64,000 nucleotides of DNA, taken from positions 28,161 to 92,160 of the forward strand of contig JAKUPL010000018.1 in the NCBI GenBank assembly GCA_022449455.1, read 5' to 3'. The position numbers and the translations under genes were made by a program. Origin of the DNA: Alcanivorax sp. GTDB lineage: Bacteria > Pseudomonadota > Gammaproteobacteria > Pseudomonadales > Alcanivoracaceae. Positions 1 through 8,793 of the stretch are shown here, one piece after another; position 1 is the first letter of the stretch; every line of letters begins with the position of its first letter. Under the pieces are notes generated by a model. That model did not search any database. It worked only from the letters and a program-made list of their open reading frames with translations, and was not told the origin of the DNA.

Positions 1-309
1 GTGGAAGGTATTGGCGCTAAAGATGTACTCGAAGGGCCCGAGCGGCCACGCCTCCTGCACCCGCAGGGGAATCGCCGGGCGCAGGTTGGCGGCGGGTTCG
101 GCGCCCAGGCGCCGGTTCAGGTCGTGCAGATGTTCCGGCTGCTCCGAGGGTGTCCAGCCGATGTCCGGAAAGCGGGGCGCCAGCCAGACCGCGTGCTGGC
201 CGGTGCCGGCGCCGATTTCCAGCAGCGTTCCCGGGGCCGTGAGGTACTCGCGCAGGACCTCGAGGATGGGGCCCTTGTTGTTCTCGGCCGCCTGGGAAAA
301 CGGGAGCAT
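1..309 (-). CDS. DUF938 family SAM-dependent methyltransferase (3' end cut off)
   Basis: The first 103 codons of a class I methyltransferase-like protein; the C-terminus lies beyond the window edge. The ATG at 309 is preceded by AAGGA about six bases upstream. The glycine-rich SAM-binding motif I (EIGAGTGQH) sits at residues 31-39, and the N-terminal MLPFSQAAENN is typical of DUF938 proteins, whose substrate is not established. The gene ends its upstream side 22 bp from the SDR gene stop, so the two may be co-transcribed. Family call is confident; the reaction is unknown. Confidence 0.8.
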   Translation of the reverse strand, partial: MLPFSQAAENNKGPILEVLREYLTAPGTLLEIGAGTGQHAVWLAPRFPDIGWTPSEQPEHLHDLNRRLGAEPAANLRPAIPLRVQEAWPLGPFEYIFSANTFH

Positions 310-331
310 GGTCGATCCTTATTGCTGACGG

Positions 332-1165
332 TTACTTTCGCGCCATCTTCTGGCCGGCCACCATGATGCGTTGATAGGCAGTGGGCATCAGCCGCTGCAT
401 GCTGTCGATGGCGCGCGCGTCGGAGCCGATCAGCACACGCCGCTTGTTGCCGCGCACGCCCTTGAGAATGGTGCGCGCCGCTTCCTCCGGCGTGGTGCGG
501 AACATCTTCTCGAAGTCCCGGCGAGCCTTTTCCGGATCGCCGGTGATGCGTTCCATGCCGTCGGCCATGCGCGCGTTGCGGGCGATGTTGGTCTTGATGC
601 CGCCCGGATGCACGCTGGTGCAGGACACCCGGCCGCCTTCGATTTCCAGCTCCTGGCGCAGGGATTCGGTGAAACCGCGCACCGCGAATTTGGCGGCGTT
701 GTAGGCGGACTGGGTGGGCACGCCGATCAGGCCGAACACGCTGGAGATGTTCACGATATGCCCTTCGCCGGCGCGCTTCAAATGGGGCAGGAAGGCCTTG
801 GTGCCGTACACCACGCCCCAGAAGTTGATGCCCATAAGCCACTCGAAGTCGTCGTAGCTCATGTCCTCCACGGTGGCGCCCAGGGCCACGCCGGCGTTGT
901 TGATCACCAGGTGCGCGGCGCCGAAGTGCCCGGCTACCCGGTCGGCGAAGGCGTACACCGCGTCCCGGTCGGCCACGTCGAAGGCTTCGGTGATCAGGCG
1001 GTCCTCGCCGAGGCCCAGTTCCCGGGCGGTGTCCCGCAGACCGCTTTCGTTGATGTCGGAAAGCGCCAGACGGGCGCCCGCTTCGGCCAGTTGATGGGCC
1101 AGGGCGCGACCGATGCCGGAGCCGGCGCCGGTGACCACGGCGACTTTATCGTTGAACTGTTTCAT
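332..1165 (-). CDS. SDR family NAD(P)-dependent oxidoreductase
   Basis: A 277-residue classical short-chain dehydrogenase/reductase. The cofactor-binding TGAGSGIG lies at residues 12-19, the NNAG motif near 89-92, and the catalytic set Ser142, Tyr155 and Lys159 (YNAAK) has the spacing of classical SDRs. An in-frame reading extends 22 codons upstream, but the family N-terminus begins at MKQFNDKV, which sets the start at 1165. Asp37 at the end of the second strand would favour NAD over NADP by family rule. Substrate cannot be read; neighbours (acyltransferase, START-like protein) loosely suggest lipid metabolism, which is inference only. Confidence 0.9.
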   Translation of the reverse strand: MKQFNDKVAVVTGAGSGIGRALAHQLAEAGARLALSDINESGLRDTARELGLGEDRLITEAFDVADRDAVYAFADRVAGHFGAAHLVINNAGVALGATVEDMSYDDFEWLMGINFWGVVYGTKAFLPHLKRAGEGHIVNISSVFGLIGVPTQSAYNAAKFAVRGFTESLRQELEIEGGRVSCTSVHPGGIKTNIARNARMADGMERITGDPEKARRDFEKMFRTTPEEAARTILKGVRGNKRRVLIGSDARAIDSMQRLMPTAYQRIMVAGQKMARK

Positions 1166-1270
1166 TGCGACTTCGTCCGTTGCGATGGAATGGCCGGAGT
1201 GTAGCGATTCCGGCCATTCCAAACGGGCCAATCACCGGATGGGCGCTGACCCTGCCGCCGTGGCGCGATG

Positions 1271-2011
1271 TCAGGTCGGCTCCAGGCAGCCTTCGGCGGC
1301 CAACCCGGCGATCGCCGAGCGGCAGCGCGCCAGGGCGGCCTCCAGCGCCGCTTCGTCGGCGCCGTCAATGGCCACCGGCGGGTGCACGGTGAGCGCCGCG
1401 CCGCCGGGGTGCATGCGCAGGCTGTCCGGGGGCAGGATCTCGCGGGTGCCGGTGAGGGTCACCGGCAGCAGGGGCAGGCCCAGATCCTGGGCCATGCGGA
1501 AGGCGCCTTTCTTGAAGGGGCGCAGTTCGCCGTCGCGGCTGCGGGTGCCTTCCGGGAAGAACAGAATGCTGGTGCCGCCCACCAGCCGCGCCTTGGCCGT
1601 TTCCAGGCTGGCGATGGCGGCCCGGGAGTCACTGCGGTCGATAAAGATATGGCCGAGCAGGGCGCAGCAGGGGCCGATCACCGGCACCTTGCGCAGCTCC
1701 TGCTTCATCACCCAGCGGAAGTCCTTGTCCAGATGGCCATAGAGCACCCAGATGTCGTACTGGCTGAGGTGGTTGGCGACGATCACATAGCTTTGTTTCG
1801 GGTCCAGGTGCTCCAGCCCGTGCAGACGAACCTGCACGCCGCTGAGCATCAGGCCCAGGCGCGACCAGGGCACGGCGGTGAGCCGGCCGGCGCGGCGCGG
1901 GCCCAGAAACGGCACCAGCAGGAAACACAGCAGCCCGAACAGCACGGTGGCCGCCAGCATCAGCGGCGCGAAGATAAACCAGGAATATACGAAGAAGAGC
2001 GCGTTGACCAT
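1271..2011 (-). CDS. Lysophospholipid acyltransferase, PlsC/AGPAT-like
   Basis: A 246-residue membrane-associated acyltransferase that would transfer an acyl chain to a lysophosphatidate-type acceptor. The catalytic NHxxxxD box is N80-H81...D86 and the acceptor-binding FPEGTRS is at residues 152-158. The N-terminal 35 residues form one or two membrane segments. It could be the housekeeping 1-acyl-glycerol-3-phosphate acyltransferase or one of several paralogues; the window does not tell. It is followed on the same strand by the SDR gene after about 100 bp. Confidence 0.9.
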   Translation of the reverse strand: MVNALFFVYSWFIFAPLMLAATVLFGLLCFLLVPFLGPRRAGRLTAVPWSRLGLMLSGVQVRLHGLEHLDPKQSYVIVANHLSQYDIWVLYGHLDKDFRWVMKQELRKVPVIGPCCALLGHIFIDRSDSRAAIASLETAKARLVGGTSILFFPEGTRSRDGELRPFKKGAFRMAQDLGLPLLPVTLTGTREILPPDSLRMHPGGAALTVHPPVAIDGADEAALEAALARCRSAIAGLAAEGCLEPT

Positions 2012-2096
2012 GCCTGTCGACTCCGTCCGGGCGGCAAAAAAGGAGCAGGGCTAATAGTAGCGGAATAGTAACGGCGCTGTCCGAAAAGGACAGGTG

Positions 2097-2825
2097 TTAT
2101 TGGGGTTTTGTTACGTTTTCCGCACGCGCCGGGCGGCCGGGACCACGCAAATCCAGGCCGCTGTAGTAGTGGCCCTGGTAACGCGGTTGACGCACCGCCG
2201 CGCGCAGGCGGCGCAGGGTGAAATGGGCCGCGTCGCGCAGCAGCAGGCGGGCCAGCCAGGCGGGCAGGTCGCCGCCCGGGTCCAGCCGCAGGCGGTAGTC
2301 CACCTCCACCCGGTCGTCCCCCAGGCGCCGGAACGCCAGGCTGCCGTGCAGCCGGGGCACGCGCACGTAGTCCGGGTCCGGGGGCAGCAGCCGGGGCCGG
2401 TTGCTCAACGCCACGGTGACCTGATCCGTCGTCGTGGGGCCGGGCACCAGACGGCTTTCCAGCAGCGCTTCCCGGTCGCGCAGCGGCCAGGGCAGGCGGG
2501 TGGTGAAGCGCAGCCGGCGGGCGCCGTCGGCGCCGGGGGCCAGTTCGTCCACCCCGGTGACGAAGTGCAGCCATTGCGGGTAGGCGGCGTAATCCCGCAG
2601 CACCGCCACCAGGGCGTATTCGTCCCGCAGCGCGAACCGGGTGGTGCCGCGAATGGCGAAATCGTGGCCGCCGTCATTTTGGCGGAACACTCGTACCTGT
2701 TGGAGGTCACTGATCAGGGACCAGAGCGGTTCCCGGTCGCCGGGGGAGCGCACCACGCCATCGACACTGCCCACCAGCAGAGGCAGGAGCAGCACCATGG
2801 GCAGTGGCAGGACGCTTTTCCGCAT
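2097..2825 (-). CDS. Secreted START/SRPBCC-fold domain protein
   Basis: A 242-residue protein with a signal peptide (MRKSVLPLPMVLLLPLLVGSV) followed by a helix-grip START-type domain: the stretch reading VAVLRDYAAYPQWLHFV and the later FRRLGDDRVEVDYRLRL are typical of polyketide-cyclase/START proteins that bind hydrophobic ligands. The open frame continues far upstream antisense to the neighbouring gene, but the signal peptide fixes the start at 2825; a second possible ATG is at 2861. Divergent from the sialidase-like gene across about 240 bp. Ligand unknown. Confidence 0.75.
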   Translation of the reverse strand: MRKSVLPLPMVLLLPLLVGSVDGVVRSPGDREPLWSLISDLQQVRVFRQNDGGHDFAIRGTTRFALRDEYALVAVLRDYAAYPQWLHFVTGVDELAPGADGARRLRFTTRLPWPLRDREALLESRLVPGPTTTDQVTVALSNRPRLLPPDPDYVRVPRLHGSLAFRRLGDDRVEVDYRLRLDPGGDLPAWLARLLLRDAAHFTLRRLRAAVRQPRYQGHYYSGLDLRGPGRPARAENVTKPQ

Positions 2826-2859
2826 ATCGTCTGATCCGAACGTCGTAGGAGGTCGGGCC

Positions 2860-2875
2860 ATGATAGGCCTATCAT
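2860..2875. promoter_or_regulatory. 16-bp perfect palindrome between divergent genes
   Basis: ATGATAGGCCTATCAT reads the same on both strands and lies in the gap between the START-like gene (start 2825) and the sialidase-like gene (start 3069). Position and symmetry suit a repressor operator, but no regulator is encoded next to it. Confidence 0.35.
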
Positions 2876-3068
2876 CTGGGAACGGCTGGGCCGTTGGTCC
2901 GTTTTTCAAGCGCGCCGGGCGGTCCGGCCGAGGCCAAAGGCGGCGCGCCGGTGTTAGACTCGGCGCTCTTGACGGCACGCGGCGCCTTGGCGCGACGCGG
3001 CATGGCGACAAACAGGCAGTAACTGACGCAGCAACTAATGACAACGCAACAGTGAGACGCCCGCGACT

Positions 3069-4370
3069 ATGACGAAGCGTTTCCCGCCCCGATGGACGCA
3101 TCGGTGGCTGCATTGGTGGGTAGGGGTGATGTTGGTGGCGGCCTTTCTGGTGACGCTGCCGGAACACGAGGAGCGGGTGGACGAGCCCGCGTTCCGCACC
3201 GACTACGTAAGCGGCCATGACAACCTGGACGGCCGCTGGCAAATGCGGTTCGCCTCCGACGCGGAAACCCCTCTGGTGCACGCCGCCTCCATGGTGGAAC
3301 TGCCCGACGGCCGGCTGCGCGCCTTCTGGTTCGCCGGCTCCGCGGAAGGCGCCGAGGACGTGGGCATTCATTCCGCCGTCTTCGACCCGCGCCGGTCGCG
3401 CTGGAGCGAGGAAGAGCGGGTGGTCACCCGTGAGCAGATCCGCCTGCAATGGGGGCGCCATGTGCGCAAGCTCGGCAACGCCGTGCCGGTGCTCGACGAC
3501 GACGGCCGCATGCGTCTGTTCGTGGTGGCGGTGAGCTTCGGTGGCTGGGCGGCCAGCCGTCTGGTGGTGATGGACTCCGATGATCTGGGCGCCACCTGGA
3601 CCTTCGACGAAGCGCTCACCGCCAGCCCGTTCCTGAACATCAGCACCCTGGTGAAAACCCCGCCCATCCATTATGAGGATGGCACCGTGGGACTGCCGGT
3701 CTACCATGAGATGGTGGGCAAATTCGGCGAGATACTGCGCCTGGACCGCGACAACCATATCGTCGACAAGGAACGCATCGGCCACGGCCGCAAGGCGATC
3801 CAGCCGCTGATCCTGGTGGACGGGCCGAAGCGCGCCACCGCCCTGCTGCGCAACGAAAGCGAGGACGACCAGGGGCGCCTGTACCGCAGCGACACCGGCG
3901 ACGGCGGCAACGACTGGACGCCGCTGTACGGCTCCAAGCTCACCAATCCGTCGGCGGCGGTGGGCGGCGTGGTGCTGTCGCCGGGCCACTGGCTGGTGGT
4001 GGCCAACTGCAACGCCTACGAGCGCGACGACCTGTGCGTGCACGAGACCTTCGACAGCGGCAATACCTGGACCGACCGCCTGTTCTTCCACAACCGCGAA
4101 GCCTGGCGCGAGGGCCGGGTGGAGGAAACCGCCTTCCTGGGCATGATCGACGAGGAAGTGGCGGACACCCTCAATGCGGAGAACCCGGCGCTGTTGCGCC
4201 GCCGCGTGGACCACAACAAGTGCAGCCATGACGGCTGCGAGTTTCAGTACGACTATCCCTATGTGCTGCAGGCCAGCAACGGCGATGTGCACATTCTCTA
4301 CACCTGGAACAAGAGCGCGATTCGCCACGCCTGGCTGCCCGCCGGTGACGGCCAGGGGGACAAAGGATGA
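3069..4370 (+). CDS. Sialidase-like six-bladed beta-propeller protein
   Basis: A 433-residue protein with one N-terminal membrane segment or uncleaved signal (residues 12-29) and a body resembling exo-alpha-sialidase/BNR-repeat propellers. Asp-box-like blade motifs are visible, for example SDDLGATWTF near residue 175, SDTGDGGNDWTPL near 277 and DSGNTWTDRLF near 328. Whether it cleaves sialic acid is uncertain, because many members of this fold in environmental bacteria are not true sialidases. It overlaps the next membrane protein gene by four bases and is convergent with a sodium:solute symporter, which may take up a released product. Confidence 0.7.
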   Translation: MTKRFPPRWTHRWLHWWVGVMLVAAFLVTLPEHEERVDEPAFRTDYVSGHDNLDGRWQMRFASDAETPLVHAASMVELPDGRLRAFWFAGSAEGAEDVGIHSAVFDPRRSRWSEEERVVTREQIRLQWGRHVRKLGNAVPVLDDDGRMRLFVVAVSFGGWAASRLVVMDSDDLGATWTFDEALTASPFLNISTLVKTPPIHYEDGTVGLPVYHEMVGKFGEILRLDRDNHIVDKERIGHGRKAIQPLILVDGPKRATALLRNESEDDQGRLYRSDTGDGGNDWTPLYGSKLTNPSAAVGGVVLSPGHWLVVANCNAYERDDLCVHETFDSGNTWTDRLFFHNREAWREGRVEETAFLGMIDEEVADTLNAENPALLRRRVDHNKCSHDGCEFQYDYPYVLQASNGDVHILYTWNKSAIRHAWLPAGDGQGDKG

Positions 4371-5005
4371 TGATGCCGGAACTGATCTGCGCGCTGGTGC
4401 TGGTGGCGGTGGCCCTGCGCCTGGGCGCGCGCCTGCCGAAACCGGCCCGGGCAGGGCTGGCGGTGCTGGCCCTGGTGGCCGCGCTGCTGCCGTTCCCCTA
4501 CGGCCTGAGCGGCTGGGTGCTCAGCTACCTGAGCCACTTCAGTCTGTCGTCCGGGCTGCTGGCGCTGGTGGCCATCCAGCACCGGCTGACCGGCCACTAC
4601 TGGCTGCCGGTGCGGGAACTGCGCGCCGCCTGCCTGCTGCTGGTGGGGCTGGCGCTGTGGTTCTACCCGATGAGCCTGGGCTCCAGCTACGCGGACCCCT
4701 ACGCGCTGGGCTTCGGCGATACCCTGTTCAGCGCGGTGCTGCTGCTGGTGGGGGTGTTCGCCTGGCTGAACCGGGCCTACGCCAGCTGCGCGGTGCTGGT
4801 GGTGGCCCAACTGGCCTACGGCGCCAATGTGCTGCACTCGGACAATCTCTGGGACTATCTGGTCGACCCCTGGCTGGTGTTCTGGGCGATTGGCTGGCTG
4901 GTCCGCGATCGGCTGCTGGTGCGCCGTGCCCAGCGGGTGCCGGCGGCACAGCGGCCGCTGGAAACCCCGGCCCCCGCGACGGTGCGGGTGGCCGGCCAGC
5001 GCTGA
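4367..5005 (+). CDS. Multi-pass membrane protein, unknown function
   Basis: A 212-residue protein made almost entirely of hydrophobic helices (about six or seven, beginning at residues 4-20, 25-42 and 50-68), ending in a short hydrophilic tail. I do not recognise the family. Its ATG overlaps the stop of the sialidase-like gene (GGATGATG), so the two are translationally coupled. Its stop codon directly abuts the stop codon of the convergent symporter gene. Alternative ATG starts lie three and six bases downstream. Confidence 0.65.
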   Translation: MMMPELICALVLVAVALRLGARLPKPARAGLAVLALVAALLPFPYGLSGWVLSYLSHFSLSSGLLALVAIQHRLTGHYWLPVRELRAACLLLVGLALWFYPMSLGSSYADPYALGFGDTLFSAVLLLVGVFAWLNRAYASCAVLVVAQLAYGANVLHSDNLWDYLVDPWLVFWAIGWLVRDRLLVRRAQRVPAAQRPLETPAPATVRVAGQR

Positions 5006-6526
5006 TCAGTCGGTGCGGCGCGGCCAGCACAGGGCCGCGCCATAGCCCACCAGAAACATCACCAGATTGCCGATCAGGCCGGTGTAATAGAGGTCGAACG
5101 GCGCGCTCAGCGCCGTCGGCAGCACCCCCTCGTTGGTCAATACCGTCCAGGACGTGAACAGCAGGGTGGCGACGATGCCCCACCAAGCCGCCCGCGCGTC
5201 CCCCCGCCGGCTCAGGAAGCCCAGCAAATACAGCCCCAGCATGCCGCCGCCGAACAGCGACACCAGAATGGTGGAGGTGTCCTGCAAGGTATGGGTGTCG
5301 GCGCCGTTGAGCCACAGGGCGCCGACAATCATCAGCACGGTGACGGCGGTGGCCACCCAGCGGGCCGAGCGCAGATAGTGGCGGTCGTCCAGGCCGGTGC
5401 GCAGATGACGCCGGTAAAAGTCGACAATGGACACCGTGGCCACTGAATTGATGCTGGAATCCAGGGAACTCATGGCCGCCGCCAGCGCCGCCGCCACCAC
5501 CAGCCCGGCCACGCCGGCGGGCAGGTACTCGGTGATGAACCAGGGCACGATGGTCTCGGCTTTGGCGGTGCCGGCCAGCACCGCCTCGGCCACCGGATCC
5601 GGGTGGTGCTGGAAGAACACCCACAGGGCGGTGCCCAGCAACATATAGAACGCCCACACCGGCAGCGCCGTGAACAGATACACCCACAGCCCCCGGCGCG
5701 CCTCCCGGGTGGAGCGCGACGCGCAATAGCGCTGCACGGTGTTCTGATTGCTGGAATATTCGGTGAGCCAGTTGGTGAGCCCGATGAACAGCATCATGGT
5801 GGCGGTCTTCTCGCTCAACGACAGCCCCCAGCGCACCGGCTGCGGCTCGCCGTCGCGCCATTCCGCCAGGGCGAACTTGCCGGCGGCGCCGGCCTCGTGG
5901 AACACCTGGCCGAGCCCGCCGGGCAGGGCCTCCACCACCACCCACACGCACAGCAGGCCGCCGAGCAGCAGCACCAGGGTTTGCAGCACATCGGTCCAGA
6001 TCACCGCGTCGATGCCGCCCACCACGGTATAGAGGCCCACGAACAGACCGGCGGCGATGATCGCCACGCCGGGCGAGACGTCCACCAGTTGCAGGATCAG
6101 CAGCGACAGCAGCCACAGGATCATGGCCAGGCGCACCAGTTGGGCGACGATGAACGCCACCGCCCCGTACACCCGCACGCTGGGCCCGAAGCGCAACTCC
6201 AGAAACTCGTAGGCGCTGGTCATGTTGCCGCGCCGGAAAAACGGCAGGAACACCCGTGCCGCCATCACCAGCGCCAGCGGCAGGGCCAGATTGGGCAGAT
6301 AGCGCAGCCAGCCGGTTTTGAAGGCGTCGGCGGGGTAGGCCAGAAAGGTGATGGAGCTGATCGAGGTGCCCACCAGGGACAGGCCGATCACCCAGCCGCG
6401 AAAGCGGCGCCCGCCGACGAAATATTCCTCGGTGCTGGTGTTACGCCGCGCGAACCAGAAACCGATCAGCAGGACCACCGCCAGATAGGCCAGCAGCACC
6501 GCCCAGTCCAGGGGCGCCAGGGTCAT
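5006..6526 (-). CDS. Sodium:solute symporter family (SSS) transporter
   Basis: A 506-residue integral membrane transporter of the SSS/SLC5 family, which couples sodium entry to uptake of a small solute. Family signatures include the N-terminal STEEYFVGGRRFRGW, the GTSISSITFLA stretch in TM2, the TNQNTVQRYCASRS-type loop (NQNTVQRYCASRS here) and AAAMSSLDSSINSVAT. Length and about 13 helices fit. Substrate is not determined; the adjacent sialidase-like gene hints at a sugar acid. Its start codon overlaps the stop of the upstream cold-shock-domain gene by ATGA. Confidence 0.88.
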   Translation of the reverse strand: MTLAPLDWAVLLAYLAVVLLIGFWFARRNTSTEEYFVGGRRFRGWVIGLSLVGTSISSITFLAYPADAFKTGWLRYLPNLALPLALVMAARVFLPFFRRGNMTSAYEFLELRFGPSVRVYGAVAFIVAQLVRLAMILWLLSLLILQLVDVSPGVAIIAAGLFVGLYTVVGGIDAVIWTDVLQTLVLLLGGLLCVWVVVEALPGGLGQVFHEAGAAGKFALAEWRDGEPQPVRWGLSLSEKTATMMLFIGLTNWLTEYSSNQNTVQRYCASRSTREARRGLWVYLFTALPVWAFYMLLGTALWVFFQHHPDPVAEAVLAGTAKAETIVPWFITEYLPAGVAGLVVAAALAAAMSSLDSSINSVATVSIVDFYRRHLRTGLDDRHYLRSARWVATAVTVLMIVGALWLNGADTHTLQDTSTILVSLFGGGMLGLYLLGFLSRRGDARAAWWGIVATLLFTSWTVLTNEGVLPTALSAPFDLYYTGLIGNLVMFLVGYGAALCWPRRTD

Positions 6527-7125
6527 TCCAGGATTTCCACCTGATCGGCCTGTTCACCGCGCTCGGAGTGGCGGGTGACGAAGCGCACCGGGGTGCCCGC
6601 GCGCAGGCTGCGGCGGCCGCCGTCCAGCACCGCCTTGAAGTGGACGAAGATCTCCTCGCCGTCGTCGGCGAGAATGAAGCCGAACCCCTTCTTCGGGTTG
6701 AACCACTTCACCTCGCCCCGGCGGCGACCGTCGTGGCCCGCCGCCGACGGCATCCGGGGCGCCGGCAGGCGGCCCCAGGGCAGCAGCGCAAGGGCGTACA
6801 GCAGCACCGGCACCCACAGCCAGGCGGCGGCGCCGAAGGCGGCCTCGCCATGGCTGGCCACCAGCCCGATCAGGTACACCAGCACCGCCGCGTGCAGCGG
6901 TCGCCGGGTGGCGCCGCCGGCCAGGCACACCAGATTGACCGCCGCCGCCAGCAGCAGTCCCAGGCCGGTCTGCTGCGACAGCAGCGGGGAAATCATCACG
7001 ACCTGCTCGCCGCCATGGACCAGCAGCACGAAGTGGTCGGGGGCGAACAGCAACCCGGCGCCGGGCAGCGCCAGCAACAGGACGGCCAGACCGTACACGG
7101 CCGCCAAGGGTGTGGAGACTTTCAT
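6523..7125 (-). CDS. Membrane protein with C-terminal cold-shock domain
   Basis: A 200-residue protein with four predicted membrane helices (about residues 5-27, 42-70, 76-92, 95-117) followed by a cold-shock domain at 137-200. The nucleic-acid-binding RNP1 (KGFGFI, 146-151) and RNP2 (IFVHF, 159-163) motifs are intact and the domain begins GEVKWFNPKKGFG. A common membrane architecture has the cold-shock domain first and DUF1294 after it; here the order is reversed. The membrane part is not a recognised family. Its stop overlaps the start of the symporter gene (ATGA), implying translational coupling. Confidence 0.8.
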   Translation of the reverse strand: MKVSTPLAAVYGLAVLLLALPGAGLLFAPDHFVLLVHGGEQVVMISPLLSQQTGLGLLLAAAVNLVCLAGGATRRPLHAAVLVYLIGLVASHGEAAFGAAAWLWVPVLLYALALLPWGRLPAPRMPSAAGHDGRRRGEVKWFNPKKGFGFILADDGEEIFVHFKAVLDGGRRSLRAGTPVRFVTRHSERGEQADQVEILE

Positions 7126-7300
7126 GGAATCGGCTTACCTTTTTCGAAGCAAATAGATCGCGCAGCGGATCGGAGGCTTGAAGCACCGCCTCTCTGGTTG
7201 TCGTCGCGCATTTTGTTGCCGCGAATTGTAACGAAGCGGACACGCAATCTCATGTCCCGTGGCTCTCGCCGCCGCGCGCCACGGCCAGTATCATGCGGGA

Positions 7301-8416
7301 ATGCGCTTTCCCTTTCTCACTGACGCCTTTCTGGGCGCGCTGGAGGACACCGGCGCCGCCACCCCGGAGCGCGGCTGGGCCCCCTGTCATTTACGAAACG
7401 GCCCTATAAAAGATAGCCATCCGCAAGAGGATGACGCTTTCCTGCCGCTCTATGTCCGCGACGGCTCCCGGGGCGAATACGTGTTCGATTTCGCCTGGGC
7501 CGACGCCTACCAGCGCCACGGGCTGCCCTATTACCCCAAGCTGGTCAGCGCCATTCCGTTCACCCCGGTGGTGGGGCCCCGTTGGCGCGGCGACTGGCCG
7601 GCCGACGAGCTGTGGCGGCAGGTGCGCGAACGGGTGCGGGAGCAGGGCGCCAGTGGCTGGCATCTGCTGTTTCCGGACCGCGCCGCCCGGGAGGCGCTGG
7701 CGGCGCTGCCGCTGATCGAGCGCCAGGCCTGCCACTTCCGCTGGTTCAACCGGGACTACGCGGACTTCGAGGCGTTCCTGGCCACCTTCAATTCCCGCAA
7801 GCGCAAGAGCGTGCGCCGGGAGCGCCGCCGGGTGGCCGAGCAGGGGCTCACCGTGGAACGGCTCACCGGCGCCGACATCGGGCCGGAAAGCTGGCGCTTC
7901 TTCTACCATTGCTACGCCAACACGTACCTGGTGCGCGGCCAGCTCCCCTATCTGAGCGAGGCGTTTTTCCTGCGGCTGGCGGAGCGCCTGGGCGACCAAT
8001 TGCTGCTGGTGCTGGCGCGCCACGGCGACGAGCCGGTGGCGGCGGGCCTGTATCTGTTCGACGACCGGGCGTTGTATGGCCGCTACTGGGGCAGCGTGCG
8101 GGAGTACGACGCCCTGCATTTCGAGGTCTGCTACTACCAGGGCATCGAGTTCGCCATCGAGCGGGGGCTGGCGGAGTTCGACCCGGGCGTGCAGGGTGAG
8201 CACAAGATTCTGCGCGGCTTCGAGCCGGTGCTGACCTATTCACTGCACTGGCTGGCGGAGCCGGCGTTCCATGAGGCGGTGGCGGATTTTTGTCAGCGCG
8301 AGGCGCGTCAGGTGCTGGCCTACCGGGACGAGGCGCGCACCTTGCTGCCCTATCGGGCGGATCAGGCCGGTACGGTCACCGGCGCCGGCTCCGTGGACGG
8401 CGCCAGCCCGCGCTGA
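7301..8416 (+). CDS. FemAB/GNAT-fold acyltransferase-like protein (DUF482)
   Basis: A 371-residue protein of the DUF482 'peptidogalycan biosynthesis' family, with a FemAB-like acyl-CoA or aminoacyl transferase fold. Typical features are FPFLTDAFLGALE at the N-terminus, PYYPKLVSAIPFTPVVGPR, the basic FNSRKRKSVRRERR segment, and GRYWGSVREYDALHFEVCYY followed by FDPGVQGEHKILRGF. I start at the ATG at 7301; an in-frame GTG at 7259 would add 14 residues and cannot be excluded. The true biochemical reaction is not established. The 3' end overlaps a convergent gene by 55 bp. Confidence 0.8.
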   Translation: MRFPFLTDAFLGALEDTGAATPERGWAPCHLRNGPIKDSHPQEDDAFLPLYVRDGSRGEYVFDFAWADAYQRHGLPYYPKLVSAIPFTPVVGPRWRGDWPADELWRQVRERVREQGASGWHLLFPDRAAREALAALPLIERQACHFRWFNRDYADFEAFLATFNSRKRKSVRRERRRVAEQGLTVERLTGADIGPESWRFFYHCYANTYLVRGQLPYLSEAFFLRLAERLGDQLLLVLARHGDEPVAAGLYLFDDRALYGRYWGSVREYDALHFEVCYYQGIEFAIERGLAEFDPGVQGEHKILRGFEPVLTYSLHWLAEPAFHEAVADFCQREARQVLAYRDEARTLLPYRADQAGTVTGAGSVDGASPR

Positions 8417-8754
8417 ATCATCAGCGCCATGGTCACCGGGTCGCGGGGGTCGGTGCGCGGATGGGTGGGGCACTTCGGACCCAGGGCACCGGTCACGTCG
8501 TCCAGGGTATCGTCGTCGCTGTTATCCAGGTTCACCAGGTATTCCAACACCCGGCCGCCACCATCCACCAGGGTGCCGGTGTACATGCGCTCGTCGCAGC
8601 GGCACACCAGGGCGAACACGCTGTCGCCGACGACCACCCCCTGGGCGGCCAGCCAGGCGGTCAGGCCCGGATCCAGTTCGCCGTCACGGATCAGCCGGGT
8701 GCGATCGCACACCGCCTGCCAGGTATTACGATGACTGATCTTGGTCAGTTGCAT
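8362..8754 (-). CDS. Hypothetical protein, 130 residues
   Basis: No family recognised. The protein is soluble and acidic in its second half, with MQLTKISHRNTWQAVCDRTR at the N-terminus and paired cysteines near residues 50-52 and 94. A longer in-frame reading to 8874 exists but would pass through the intergenic region with the CRP-like site, so the ATG at 8754 is preferred. The last 55 bp overlap the 3' end of the convergent acyltransferase gene, in antisense frames. Confidence 0.6.
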   Translation of the reverse strand: MQLTKISHRNTWQAVCDRTRLIRDGELDPGLTAWLAAQGVVVGDSVFALVCRCDERMYTGTLVDGGGRVLEYLVNLDNSDDDTLDDVTGALGPKCPTHPRTDPRDPVTMALMIQRGLAPSTEPAPVTVPA

Positions 8755-8777
8755 CCCGAATTCCCCCTTCCCCAATT

Positions 8778-8793
8778 TGTGAACGGTATCACA
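8778..8793. promoter_or_regulatory. Candidate CRP/Vfr-type binding site
   Basis: TGTGAACGGTATCACA matches the TGTGA-N6-TCACA consensus exactly on both half sites. It lies 24 bp upstream of the hypothetical gene starting at 8754 and just past the M48 protease stop at 8807. A TACAAT hexamer sits beside it on the minus strand. Site recognition is by eye; the regulator is not in the window. Confidence 0.5.

Noticed and set aside
2097..4328. A 743-codon open frame on the minus strand
   Set aside because: Only the downstream third is real (START-like protein from 2825). The rest is antisense to the sialidase-like gene and reflects high GC content.
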